50,232 bases of DNA from Mucilaginibacter sp. (GCA_028288085.1 JAQBOK010000007.1:1-50232), one strand, 5' to 3'. Numbered from the stretch's first letter, positions 30,262 through 39,953 are shown. Program-made: numbers and translations. The notes: generated by a model from the sequence alone, not told the origin.

Positions 30262-30312
30262 AATGCTTTAACTTTCAATTTCTAAACTCTAAATTCTGGT
30301 ATAGACCGCTGA
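30256..30312 (-). repeat. 57-bp leader repeat, copy upstream of permease 4
   Basis: The partner of 27724-27780, with four differences by eye. A shorter relic (TTTAAACTCTAA) is also found upstream of permeases 2 and 3. Confidence 0.85.
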
Positions 30313-30388
30313 CTGAACTGATTTTTTATCTGATCAACTTAATCCAACCCGATTAACTGCTCACTATACATCGCTCCGGCACGCACTA

Positions 30389-32761
30389 TCATTCACTCCT
30401 CAAACTCTTCACAGGGTTGGCTATTGCCGTTCTGATGGATTGAAAACTGATAGTAGCCAAAGCAATTATAACTGCCGCAATGCCAGCCACTGCAAAAACC
30501 CACCATTGTATGTCGATATGATACTGGTAGCTTTTTAGCCAGTTGAACATTAGCCAATAAGCAATCGGAAAGGCTACTACACATGATAAAATGACCAGCT
30601 GTAAAAAATCCTTTGAAAGCAGCGTGGTAACACTGGATACACTCGCACCTAAAACCTTGCGTATGCCAATTTCTTTTGTTCTTCGCTCTGCTGTATATGC
30701 CGCCAGCCCGAATAAACCCAGGCAAGAAATAACAATAGCCAATGCGGCAAATACCCTGGATAGCTTGCTTACCAACATTTCGCTCAAAAACATCTGGTTA
30801 AATTGATCGTCAACAAAACGGTAATCAAATGGGTATGCGGGGTTATCTTTTTTCATAACGCCCTGTATGGCTGCTAAAACTTTTTCGGTATTGTTAGTCG
30901 GCTTAATGCGCACATACATTACCGTGGTATTCTTAGGTGCAGAACTAAAAAACATAACCGGATCAGGCTTGCCATACATGTTGCCATATACATAATCATT
31001 AACTACTCCTACCACTGTTGCAGAAGTTGTATCGCCATCGCCATGTACCCTTTTGCCAATGGCACTGCCTTTTCCCATTAATTTTGCCATTGATTGGGTA
31101 ATTATCATACGGTATGGTGTACCTGTGTCGGTAACAGTAAGGTTTCGGCCTTCAAGAATTTTCAGGCCCGATGTTTCCATAAACTCGGGTGTAACGTACC
31201 GCTGGGATATCAAAATTTTTGAGCCAACGGGTTTACCATCCCAACTAAGGCTGGAAGTATTATTACCACCGTAGATGATTGCATGATCAGCCAAGGCTAC
31301 ATTTTCCACAAGGCCCGTATTTAACAAGTCCTGTTTTATCGGGCGATAGCTTTCAGCCATTTTTCCCTGCAGGTCCATTTCAATTAAATTATCCTTATTA
31401 AACCCTAACCGCCTGTTTTTAACATGCTGTATTTGCTGGTAAACTATAACGGTGCTAATGATAAGCACAACGGATGCTGTAAACTGTAATACTACCAATC
31501 CTTTACGGATTATAGCAGCCCAGCTATCTTTCAGTTTCATCCCTTTAAGTACAGATACCGGGTTAAAAGACGACAGGTAGAAAGATGGATAACTGCCTGC
31601 TATTAAGCCGCAGGCTAACGTAATAAGTAATAAAGCAAGTATATGATAAGGATTCCCGAAGCCAATTATCAATTGTTTTTGCACCAGTGTATTAAACGCC
31701 GGCAGAACGGTTGCTACTATAAATACAGCGACAGCAGCCGAGATAAGAGACATGAATATGGCTTCGCCTATAAACTGGGCGATCAGTGATCTTTTACCGG
31801 CACCCAAAACTTTGCGGACACCTACTTCACGGGCACGTTTTTCGCTGCGTGCTGTTGCCAGGTTCATGAAATTAATACAGGCGATGAGCAGGATGATCCA
31901 GGCAATTACACTAAACAGGTGAACATATTCTATCTGCCCTCCGCCGGTCATTTTACCATCTTTAAATTCGTTGTAAAGGTGCCAGTCCTTCATACCAAAT
32001 AAAAAGACATGGGCTATTGATTTAGGTTCGCGCTTTTGAATGTAATTATACAATTGTTGGTTAACAGTTGCAGGGTTTACTCCGGGTTTCAGTTCCACGT
32101 AAGTAAGCAATGACATATTTCCCCAGCTTTTTAGCCAGGGGCTTTGATCAAAATATATTTGGAAAGGCATTAACCATTCAAATTGCAGGGTTGTATTCTC
32201 AGGAATATCTTTTATCACACCTGTTACAAAATAATCCTGCTTATTATCAACCCTGATGGATTGACCTATAACATTTTTCTCATTCCCGAAAAATTTCCTG
32301 GCGGTTTTTTCTGTTATTACCAGCGAGTGCACCTGTAAAAATGCAGACCTTGCATTACCCTGTACAAACGGCAGCGTAAACATGCTGAATATAGATGCTT
32401 CGGCATATTTGCCCGAAGCGAAAACAGATTTGTCGCCCCTGGAGAACAATAGCGACGTCCCGCCATCGGATACCCGGCAGGTATTTGCTATTCCTGGTAA
32501 TTCTTCCTTCATAGCAGGCCCCATTACACCGGGGGTTGACGAATGTGTAAGTACCTGTACATCAAATTTTTCATTGATCCGGGAGATATACAACCTTTCC
32601 TTTTTTACATTTACTGAATCATAGTTCACCTCGTCCTCTACCCATAAAAAAATAAGGGCGGCGCAGGCGATACCTATCGCTAAGCCAAAAATATTCAAAA
32701 AGCTGTAGGCCTTGTTTTTGGTAAGACTGCGGAATGCTGTTTTTATAAAATTTCTTATCAT
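30389..32761 (-). CDS. FtsX/MacB-type ABC permease 3
   Basis: A 790-residue permease of the same group as permease 7. Helix 1 (about 20-42) is followed by VEDEVNYDS. Coupling motifs are REVGVRKVLGAG (near 310) and KEIGIRKVLGAS at 696. Thr replaces Lys-Ala in the tail helix (SFQSIRTAIANP). It starts 32 bases after permease 2, close enough for one mRNA. Confidence 0.9.
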   Translation of the reverse strand: MIRNFIKTAFRSLTKNKAYSFLNIFGLAIGIACAALIFLWVEDEVNYDSVNVKKERLYISRINEKFDVQVLTHSSTPGVMGPAMKEELPGIANTCRVSDGGTSLLFSRGDKSVFASGKYAEASIFSMFTLPFVQGNARSAFLQVHSLVITEKTARKFFGNEKNVIGQSIRVDNKQDYFVTGVIKDIPENTTLQFEWLMPFQIYFDQSPWLKSWGNMSLLTYVELKPGVNPATVNQQLYNYIQKREPKSIAHVFLFGMKDWHLYNEFKDGKMTGGGQIEYVHLFSVIAWIILLIACINFMNLATARSEKRAREVGVRKVLGAGKRSLIAQFIGEAIFMSLISAAVAVFIVATVLPAFNTLVQKQLIIGFGNPYHILALLLITLACGLIAGSYPSFYLSSFNPVSVLKGMKLKDSWAAIIRKGLVVLQFTASVVLIISTVIVYQQIQHVKNRRLGFNKDNLIEMDLQGKMAESYRPIKQDLLNTGLVENVALADHAIIYGGNNTSSLSWDGKPVGSKILISQRYVTPEFMETSGLKILEGRNLTVTDTGTPYRMIITQSMAKLMGKGSAIGKRVHGDGDTTSATVVGVVNDYVYGNMYGKPDPVMFFSSAPKNTTVMYVRIKPTNNTEKVLAAIQGVMKKDNPAYPFDYRFVDDQFNQMFLSEMLVSKLSRVFAALAIVISCLGLFGLAAYTAERRTKEIGIRKVLGASVSSVTTLLSKDFLQLVILSCVVAFPIAYWLMFNWLKSYQYHIDIQWWVFAVAGIAAVIIALATISFQSIRTAIANPVKSLRSE

Positions 32762-32793
32762 AGCGTTTTAAACTCTAATTCTTTGTCATCAAA

Positions 32794-35175
32794 TCATTCA
32801 CTCCTCAAACTCTTCACGGGGTTAGCAATAGCAGCCCGTATGGCCTGGAAGCTTACAGTTGCAATTGCGATCATAAAAGCAAGTATCCCCGCCACGGCAA
32901 ATACAAGCCAGCCTATATCTACTTTGTAAGCGAAATCTTTAAGCCAGCTATGCATACCGTACCATGATAGCGGAAAAGCAATTAAGGCCGCGATAAATAC
33001 CAGCTGTAAAAACTCTTTCGAAAGCATGTTTACAATTCCGGGAATACTGGCGCCCAGTACCTTCCTGATACCAATTTCGCGGGTACGCTGCAGCGTGCTA
33101 TAGGATGCCAGGCCTAACAAGCCCAGACACGAAATAAATATGGCGAGTATTGCGAAATACATAAATAGTTTACCAAACCTCTCCTCGGTGGCGTACTGCT
33201 TATTAAAATTCTCGTCAACAAAGGCATAATTAAATGGGCGTTGAGGGATTAGTACTTTCCACTTATTTTCAATTGCAGATAAGGTGGCAGGTATATTTTC
33301 CGACGATATTTTCAAAGTAAATGTTCCGGCATCAGAGGGGTTTACCCTCATGTTTAAAGGTTCTACGTTCTGTTGCAATGAACGGTAATGAAAATCCTTT
33401 ACTACGCCTATTATTTTGCCTTCTCTGCCCCATTGCGAAAACTTTTTCCCAATGGCATCATTTGGCGAAGCATAACCCAGGTTTTTAACTGCGGCCTCAT
33501 TTATAACAATTGCTTTGGTTGAATCTGTCCCATAATCTTTAGAAAACGCCCGGCCTGCTATTACCTTCATGCCGTATATCTTTATAAAATCATAATCAAT
33601 ATTGTACATATTGATATTCATAGGCTGCATAGTGCCCTGCCGGTTTTCCAATTCAGAATGCGCATTAGCATTGCCTCCACCGGGGATACCTGATGATAGC
33701 GAGACTGCTAAAATATTAGGAATTGACTTGAATTCATTTTTAATGGTTTCGTAACTTTTTATCACGTTTTCATCCCCGCCAAAATCAATGGTAACCATTT
33801 GATTTTTTTCGAACCCCAGCGGTTGGTTACGCATATAGTTTAATTGATTGTAAACGATCAATGTACCAACAATCAATACGATGGATATAGTGAACTGAAA
33901 AACAACCAGGCCTTTACGCAACAGCGTTCCCTTTGCAGAGGAGCTAAACTTGCCCTTTAAGATTACTACAGGTTTAAAGTTAGACAAGGCTAACGCGGGA
34001 TAAGCACCGGCCACAACGCCAATTAAGATGGAAATAATTAGAAGAACAAATATGTACCCGTGTTCAAAAATATTAGGGCTTATTATTTTCCCCGCTAACT
34101 GGTTAAATGGCGACAATGCTATTGACACAAGCAAAACTGAAATAGCGAAAGAAATAAGACAAAGTATTACTGATTCGCCTAAAAATTGCATGGTTAACTG
34201 GTTGCGGGCAGCGCCAATTACTTTGCGTACCCCAACTTCCTTTGCCCTTTCGGTTGCCCTTGCCGTAGTTAGGTTAATAAAATTAATAGCTGCGATAAGC
34301 AGGATAAATAAAGCAACAACAGAAAAAATATAGACGTTACTAAGGCTACCCTGCTCAAAACCACCCCGGGTATCCATATAAGCATCTTTTAACGGCTTTA
34401 GATATAGGGCATAATCCTCTCCGCCTTTACGATCAGCATCACTGATGTGCTTTTTTAAGAATGCCGGAAATTTTGATTGTAATTGTGCGGCATTAGCCCC
34501 TTTGGATAAAAGCAGATAAGTAAAGTTTCCAAAATTTCCCCATTGTTCTAAACGTCCGGGGTACTTTTTTTCAAGTGTTGAAATGGAATAAAGCATATCA
34601 AACTTAAATTGCGAATTGGCTGGAACGTCCTTTACTACACCTGTAACTAAGGATGGGGCTTTACCATCTATTATTAAGGTTTTCCCTATTGGATCAGCTG
34701 AGCCAAAATACTTTTTAGCTATAGTTTCTGTCAGGACTACGCTAAAGGGATTTTTTAATGCCGTTTTTGGGTCGCCTTTTATTAGTGGAAAACTAAAAAC
34801 ATTAAAAAAAGACGGTTCAGTAAGGAATACCCTGTTTTCCTGGAATAGTTGATTACCCACTTTAACCACATAACCACCGCCAAATATCCGGGTGGATTCC
34901 AGTACTTCCGGAAAATCAGCCTTTATCGTTGGCCCCATAGGAGCTGAGGAAACCGATAATTTCATCACATCATTCGCCGATCTTATATCCACGTTTAACC
35001 TGTATACCTGGTCTGCTTTTGTATGAAACTTATCATAGCTTAATTCAAACGTTACATACATTAAGATCAATAAAAAAGCAGTCATGCCAACTGCCAGCCC
35101 GATGATATTGATCAGCGAAAAACTTTTGTGCCGCCAAAGGTTTCTGAAAGCAATTTTGATGTAATTCTTTATCAT
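32794..35175 (-). CDS. FtsX/MacB-type ABC permease 2
   Basis: A 793-residue permease, related to permease 9. The first coupling motif is KEVGVRKVIGAA (near 313) and the second REIGIRKVLGAS at 699. The periplasmic half-domain motif is IIGVVKDFHYRSLQQ. It lies 33 bases downstream of permease 1. Confidence 0.9.
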   Translation of the reverse strand: MIKNYIKIAFRNLWRHKSFSLINIIGLAVGMTAFLLILMYVTFELSYDKFHTKADQVYRLNVDIRSANDVMKLSVSSAPMGPTIKADFPEVLESTRIFGGGYVVKVGNQLFQENRVFLTEPSFFNVFSFPLIKGDPKTALKNPFSVVLTETIAKKYFGSADPIGKTLIIDGKAPSLVTGVVKDVPANSQFKFDMLYSISTLEKKYPGRLEQWGNFGNFTYLLLSKGANAAQLQSKFPAFLKKHISDADRKGGEDYALYLKPLKDAYMDTRGGFEQGSLSNVYIFSVVALFILLIAAINFINLTTARATERAKEVGVRKVIGAARNQLTMQFLGESVILCLISFAISVLLVSIALSPFNQLAGKIISPNIFEHGYIFVLLIISILIGVVAGAYPALALSNFKPVVILKGKFSSSAKGTLLRKGLVVFQFTISIVLIVGTLIVYNQLNYMRNQPLGFEKNQMVTIDFGGDENVIKSYETIKNEFKSIPNILAVSLSSGIPGGGNANAHSELENRQGTMQPMNINMYNIDYDFIKIYGMKVIAGRAFSKDYGTDSTKAIVINEAAVKNLGYASPNDAIGKKFSQWGREGKIIGVVKDFHYRSLQQNVEPLNMRVNPSDAGTFTLKISSENIPATLSAIENKWKVLIPQRPFNYAFVDENFNKQYATEERFGKLFMYFAILAIFISCLGLLGLASYSTLQRTREIGIRKVLGASIPGIVNMLSKEFLQLVFIAALIAFPLSWYGMHSWLKDFAYKVDIGWLVFAVAGILAFMIAIATVSFQAIRAAIANPVKSLRSE

Positions 35176-35208
35176 GGTATTTAAACTCTAAATCTTTTTA
35201 TAAATCAA

Positions 35209-37554
35209 TCATTCGCTTCTCAAACTCTTAACAGGGTTTGCCAGCGCTGCTTTTATTACCTGTTGAAGTATAGTGATCAGGGCAATAATAAACGATGCCG
35301 CAATTGCTATAAGGAATGTGGTTGCCCCTATGTTAACGTGATAGGCAAAGTTTTGCAGCCACTTATCCATCATAAAATATCCAATCGGCGCAGCTATAAA
35401 AAAGGCGATCAATATCAGCCATACAAATTCTTTCGTAAATAAGCCTACAATACTCATTATCGGTGCTCCTAATACTTTGCGGATACCAACTTCTTTGGTG
35501 CGTTGCGATGCGGCAAAAGCGATTAAGCCGTATAAACCCAAACAACCTATGAGAATAGCAATAGAGGAGAATAACCCGAAAGCCGTATACGCTTTTTGCT
35601 CCTGCTTGTAAAGGCTGGCAATATGCTCGTCAAGAAATTCATATTCAAATACATTATCATGGAATTGTGCCGACCATATCTTTCCTATATGATCTATTGT
35701 TTGATGCATTGCCGCAGGTTGGATGCGGATGCTTGCTGTAAAAAATATTTTAGGGTTATACATCAGCACGCAAGCCCTTCTCTGTTTATGTTTTGATTCA
35801 CTCTGGAAATCCTGCACAATACCCGTTATGTATGCGTCGTAGTTACCATTAAGCGTCACTTTTTTGCCGATAGCTGCCTGCGGGTTCCTGATTCCGAGCT
35901 TATGCATCAAGGTTTCGTTCACCACAACATGGTGAAGGGTATCTTTGGTTATTTTATTTCCCGCAAGCATTTTCAAACCAAACATATCCGTGTACCGTTC
36001 ATCAATAAACTTCACTTCGGTCACATCATCTTTGGTAAGACCCAATTCCTTTGCAGACAGGCTGGTAAAACTATTATTATAAGCCGGTGCCCCGGATGAG
36101 AAACTAATATCCTTTACTCCGGGATCTGCAGTTAGCTGTTGCTGTAAAACATCGCGTTTTGCCTGATCGGGTATACCAACAGAGATGATAGCATCTTTAT
36201 TAAAGCCCAGGTCTTTATTTTTAAAGTAATCCATTTGATGGGCTACTATAATGGTTCCTACTATTAGTATCTGCGATATGGCAAATTGTGCTACTACCAA
36301 ACTTTTACGGAGCGTTAGTCCTTTTAATGAGATACCTGCTTTGCTTTTGAGGGATTCAACAGGTTGAAATGCCGACTGCACAAACGCAGGGTAAAGACCT
36401 GAAAGCAATATCACCACAACTGTTAACACCACTATCCATGCTATCACTCCTCCCTCACCTAATTGTTCGGCGCCTATTTTGATATCCAGCCATTTATCTG
36501 CCTGTGTTAGAAATATGGCGGCAATAACAACTCCCATAAAAACTGCCAGTAATACTAACACTGTAGTTTCACCTAAAAATTGACCTATGAGTTGTTCGCG
36601 GTTGGCACCCAAAACTTTGCGAACACCTACTTCCTTTGCCCTTTTAATGGCCTGAGCGGTAGCAAGATTGATAAAATTGATACAAGCCGTGACAATGATC
36701 AGCAAGGCAACGCCAGCCAAAACCCAGTAGGTTTCCTTTGATGTGGGTGTTACAATATTGTTGATATAGCGCTGATCGAAATGAATATCTTTAAGGGGTT
36801 GTAAAGGCAGTTTAGCTGCTTTTGCAATATCCGCACCCCAATTTTTTTTGATAAATGCAGGTATTTTACTTTCAATACGGCTTACAGCAAGGTTTTGGGG
36901 CAGCACAATAAAGGCATAGCTGCCACCGGGTATCGACCAAAAAAAGTTACTTAGATCCTTTCTGATCGTTTCTAAAGAAACCAGGAAATTAAATGGCAGG
37001 CTGGTATTGCCGGGAATATCCTTTATCACACCGGTTACCTTTAAATTATATTGTTTTTCCAGGTTGATTACCTGGCCCATGGCATTTTGCTGCCCAAAAT
37101 ACTTTTTGGCCATGGTTTCAGTCAGCACGATGGTATTAGGTTCGGCAAGTGCAGTTTTTGGATCGCCCACTATCCATTGATAATCAAATACCGAAGGCAG
37201 GTACTTATCGGCAAAGGCGTAATTTTTTTCTTTGTAGATAGATTGGCCCACTTTTATCAATCCCTCATGCTGATAAAACACTTGCGTTACCTGCTCCAAT
37301 TCAGGAAAGTCAACACGCATAGTCGGAACTATGGCAGTAGAAACATTTGAATTATAATCAATTGCATGTAAGGTAACCCGGTAGGTTCTGTCGGCTTTAT
37401 GACCAAAACTATCATAGTTCAGTTCATTGCGTACAATTAGGAATATAACCAGGCAAGAGGCTATACCTAAAGTTAGCCCAAAGACGTTGAGAAACGCGTA
37501 GCTCAGGTTACGCCTGATATTTCTTAAAGCGATTATAAAATAATTTCTGTACAT
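35209..37554 (-). CDS. FtsX/MacB-type ABC permease 1 (next to the ATPase)
   Basis: A 781-residue permease and the most divergent full copy (MYRNYFIIALRNIRRNLSYA start; ITILQQVIKAALANP near the end instead of ISFQSIKAA). Helices lie at about 20-41, 276-297, 330-350, 370-392 and 416-438, with three more after 655. Coupling motifs are KEVGVRKVLGAN at about 307 and KEVGIRKVLGAP at 687. Being closest to the adaptor and ATPase genes and most diverged, it may be the ancestral partner from which the array grew. The gap to the ATPase gene (216 bp) is filled by a repeat-like hairpin region. Confidence 0.9.
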   Translation of the reverse strand: MYRNYFIIALRNIRRNLSYAFLNVFGLTLGIASCLVIFLIVRNELNYDSFGHKADRTYRVTLHAIDYNSNVSTAIVPTMRVDFPELEQVTQVFYQHEGLIKVGQSIYKEKNYAFADKYLPSVFDYQWIVGDPKTALAEPNTIVLTETMAKKYFGQQNAMGQVINLEKQYNLKVTGVIKDIPGNTSLPFNFLVSLETIRKDLSNFFWSIPGGSYAFIVLPQNLAVSRIESKIPAFIKKNWGADIAKAAKLPLQPLKDIHFDQRYINNIVTPTSKETYWVLAGVALLIIVTACINFINLATAQAIKRAKEVGVRKVLGANREQLIGQFLGETTVLVLLAVFMGVVIAAIFLTQADKWLDIKIGAEQLGEGGVIAWIVVLTVVVILLSGLYPAFVQSAFQPVESLKSKAGISLKGLTLRKSLVVAQFAISQILIVGTIIVAHQMDYFKNKDLGFNKDAIISVGIPDQAKRDVLQQQLTADPGVKDISFSSGAPAYNNSFTSLSAKELGLTKDDVTEVKFIDERYTDMFGLKMLAGNKITKDTLHHVVVNETLMHKLGIRNPQAAIGKKVTLNGNYDAYITGIVQDFQSESKHKQRRACVLMYNPKIFFTASIRIQPAAMHQTIDHIGKIWSAQFHDNVFEYEFLDEHIASLYKQEQKAYTAFGLFSSIAILIGCLGLYGLIAFAASQRTKEVGIRKVLGAPIMSIVGLFTKEFVWLILIAFFIAAPIGYFMMDKWLQNFAYHVNIGATTFLIAIAASFIIALITILQQVIKAALANPVKSLRSE

Positions 37555-37643
37555 AAGCCCCTCCTAACTTCCCACCAATTGACGGGTTGGATTTTTTAAT
37601 AGTACTTATCAATATTCCCCATATAAGTTCAATAGTAAACTAT

Positions 37644-37717
37644 ACCCTCTCTTTTTGGGAAAGGAAGGGTGAGGCAAATTCTCAAACTAACCCCTTCTGC
37701 AAGAGAAGGAGTTAGGG
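37644..37717. repeat. Palindromic repeat-like element between permease 1 and ATPase
   Basis: Two adjacent hairpins: an imperfect one (37645-37669, CCCTCTC...AAGGAAGGG) and CTAACCCCTTCT/AGAAGGAGTTAG (37687-37715, one mismatch). The form recalls dispersed CCTCTCC-type intergenic palindromes; this is from memory and unverified. Confidence 0.5.
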
Positions 37718-37770
37718 AGACACATTAATCAACTGATTATTAAACTAATCCAGTTTCAGAGTGACCTTTA

Positions 37771-38448
37771 TCAGATCATTATATTTTCCATAACGGTTTG
37801 ACCGTCAAGTAAGCGAATAATGCGGTGGCTGTAACGCGCATCATGCTCCGAGTGCGTTACCATGATGATGGTAGTTCCGTGCTCATTCAAGTCGGTTAGC
37901 AATTCCATTACATCGTTACCGTTACTGCTGTCCAGGTTACCTGTAGGCTCATCCGCCAATATCAGTTTGGGTTTATTTACCACAGCCCTGGCAATAGCCA
38001 CACGTTGCTGCTGACCACCCGATAACTGTTGCGGATAGTGATTGCGACGATGCATGATCTGCATTTTATCCAGCACTTCCTCCACCCTTTTAACTCTTTC
38101 AGAACTTGGTACACCAGTATAGATCAATGGAAGTTCCACGTTTTCAAATACGGTTAGCTCATCTATCAGGTTAAAGCTCTGGAATACGAAGCCAATATTG
38201 TGCTTGCGCAGATCAGCCCGTTTACGCTCGTTAAAATGAGCCACTTCCACTCCATTAAAAACATAGCTTCCGCCATCCGGGTCATCAAGCATCCCCAGTA
38301 TATTTAACAGGGTTGACTTTCCGCAGCCCGACGGGCCCATTATCGCCACAAATTCACCCTTTTTAACATCAATGGTTAGTTTGTTCAAAGCGATGGTTTC
38401 TACCTCTTCGGTCCGGTAAAATTTTTCGAGATCAGTAATTTTTATCAT
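37771..38448 (-). CDS. ABC transporter ATPase of the MacB/LolD class
   Basis: A 225-residue free-standing nucleotide-binding protein. It has Walker A GPSGCGKST at 38-46, the Q-loop Gln at 90, signature LSGGQ at 142-146, Walker B LILADE at 162-167 and the H-loop His199. The ADEPTGNLD text and the size place it in the MacB/LolD/FtsE group that drives FtsX-type permeases to extract or push substrates on the periplasmic side. It is the only ATPase in the window, yet eleven permeases without ATPase domains follow, so it should serve all of them unless others elsewhere help. It is second in the operon, after the adaptor. Confidence 0.95.
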   Translation of the reverse strand: MIKITDLEKFYRTEEVETIALNKLTIDVKKGEFVAIMGPSGCGKSTLLNILGMLDDPDGGSYVFNGVEVAHFNERKRADLRKHNIGFVFQSFNLIDELTVFENVELPLIYTGVPSSERVKRVEEVLDKMQIMHRRNHYPQQLSGGQQQRVAIARAVVNKPKLILADEPTGNLDSSNGNDVMELLTDLNEHGTTIIMVTHSEHDARYSHRIIRLLDGQTVMENIMI

Positions 38449-38549
38449 TTGTGCCTCCTAAATCCTTTGGTTTAGCTTAAGGATTTGATTTTAGTTTTTA
38501 TTAGTTAATTTATAATCAGTTTTCTTCATTTTGCAATTAACCCATTTAA

Positions 38550-38580
38550 CCTCCTTTTCTTTACGGAGGCCGGGTGGGGC
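38550..38580. repeat. Palindromic repeat-like element between ATPase and adaptor
   Basis: The hairpin CCTCC-N10-GGAGG (38550-38569) is followed by CCGGGTGGGGC, and reaches the adaptor stop codon. It resembles in style the element on the other side of the ATPase gene. Confidence 0.45.
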
Positions 38581-39834
38581 CTATTTTGTCAATACCAGTT
38601 CCTGGATATCCCCATAGTTCTCATAGCTTGATGTAATCACTTTATCACCAGGTTTTAAGCCACGTGTCACTTCGTAATAATCAGTATTTGCTCTGCCGAG
38701 TTGTAAATCTACTTTAAAAGCAGTTTTGCCGTCATCACTTACTTTAAATATCCAGTTACCACCTGTTTGCTGGAAAAATCCGCCCTTAGGTAATAATAAC
38801 GCCGTCACTTCGTCACTAAATGCCAGTCTGATCTGTAGTGTTTGCCCTTTTCTTAATCCCGGGGGAACATCACCTACAAACTGCATATCTACCGGAAACT
38901 GGCCATTGGTTATCTGTATAAAAACTTTTTTCACAACAAGCTTGTAGGTTTTATCATCTGTGGGATAGTAAGCTGTTAAACCTGTTACCACCCTGTTGAT
39001 ATAATGTTCATCCACAAGCGCCTTTACTTTTAGCCCAGAAAAGCCGTCTATTTGCCCCAATTTATCGCCCCTGTTTTTATTCTGCCCAATTTCTGCATCC
39101 AAGGCGGTTAACTGACCATCAATAGGCGATCTTACTGTCAGGTCGGCTACCTCTTTACGCATTAATTGCAAACTGCTGTTCATTTGTTGATATTGTTCCC
39201 TGGCCTGCTTTGCCTGCTCTTTAGTCATCAGGGTATCCTGATGTAATATTTGAGTGGCAAGCTTCTTTTTCTGCAGTTGATATTGGTAGGTATTCTCAGC
39301 AACCTGGTATTCCTGTAAACCAATGGCTTTTTGTGAATATAATTTTTTATCTAAATTATATACGCGTTCCGCATCCTTATAAGCACTTTCAGCGTCAGCC
39401 ATAGTCTGTAACCTGGTCACTGTATTTTGATCTGCCTGGTTTTGCGAGATCTGCATTTGTGTTTGCGCCGCGTAAACGTCATTTTCTGATTTAGCCAAAC
39501 TTAACTCAACATCATTATTTGATAATCTTAATATAGGATCGCCAGCTTTCAGTTTGGCGCCATCTTCTACATATTTCTGTTCAACCCTACCACCCTGAAC
39601 TGCATCAAGATAAATGGTTGTTAGCGGCGCTACCACTCCGTTCACCGGAATAAATTCCTGGAAGGCCCCCTTTTTAATTTCGCTAATGGTTATACGGTCT
39701 ATTTGAGCGTTATATTTGCTTTTACCCGATGTGAAATAAATACTGCCTGCAACAAGCGCAACAACTGCTGCAATGCCTGTTATTGTCATTATACGTTTGC
39801 TATTCCAGGTCTTTTTTTCAAGTTTTCTGTCCAC
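38581..39834 (-). CDS. Periplasmic adaptor (MacA/HlyD-type membrane fusion protein)
   Basis: This 417-residue protein has one N-terminal membrane helix (about 16-33). A first half of a lipoyl-like domain follows (VNGVVAPLTTIYLDAVQGG...VEDGAKLKAGDPILRL), then a long helical hairpin (about 105-225, rich in Gln and Lys), the second lipoyl half (LTVRSPIDGQLTALDAEIGQ) and a beta-barrel/membrane-proximal part. Such adaptors bridge a MacB-type permease to a TolC-like channel, but no TolC gene is seen here. It is first in the array, with the enhancer-like dyad and a sigma54-like element upstream. Confidence 0.92.
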   Translation of the reverse strand: MDRKLEKKTWNSKRIMTITGIAAVVALVAGSIYFTSGKSKYNAQIDRITISEIKKGAFQEFIPVNGVVAPLTTIYLDAVQGGRVEQKYVEDGAKLKAGDPILRLSNNDVELSLAKSENDVYAAQTQMQISQNQADQNTVTRLQTMADAESAYKDAERVYNLDKKLYSQKAIGLQEYQVAENTYQYQLQKKKLATQILHQDTLMTKEQAKQAREQYQQMNSSLQLMRKEVADLTVRSPIDGQLTALDAEIGQNKNRGDKLGQIDGFSGLKVKALVDEHYINRVVTGLTAYYPTDDKTYKLVVKKVFIQITNGQFPVDMQFVGDVPPGLRKGQTLQIRLAFSDEVTALLLPKGGFFQQTGGNWIFKVSDDGKTAFKVDLQLGRANTDYYEVTRGLKPGDKVITSSYENYGDIQELVLTK

Positions 39835-39863
39835 AGTTATAATTTGTTATTTTGGTATTGTTT

Positions 39864-39879
39864 ATAAAAAGATATGCCA
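39864..39879 (-). promoter_or_regulatory. Sigma54-like promoter element of the adaptor operon
   Basis: The minus strand reads TGGCATATCTTTTTAT, with a good -24 half (TGGCA). The -12 GC is replaced by TA, exactly as in the copy before permease 8. It lies 45 bases before the adaptor ATG and 75 bases from the dyad. Confidence 0.45.
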
Positions 39880-39927
39880 CAAATTAAATAGCTGTTTTTC
39901 AGCATTTTAATAACAAAATACATAATT

Positions 39928-39941
39928 GAAGCGTACGCTTC
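39928..39941. promoter_or_regulatory. 14-bp perfect palindrome
   Basis: GAAGCGTACGCTTC lies between the dyad and the promoter element. It may be a further protein-binding site; it is not preserved as a palindrome in the copy near 19690. Confidence 0.4.
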
Positions 39942-39953
39942 TGTTACAGCAAG

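Noticed and set aside
7249..37554. Complete MacB proteins with their own ATPase
   Set aside because: None of the permeases has a Walker A, signature or Walker B motif; each starts directly with a membrane helix.
7249..39834. Transposon or genomic island
   Set aside because: No transposase, integrase or flanking direct repeat is seen; composition resembles the neighbours, so tandem duplication explains the array better.
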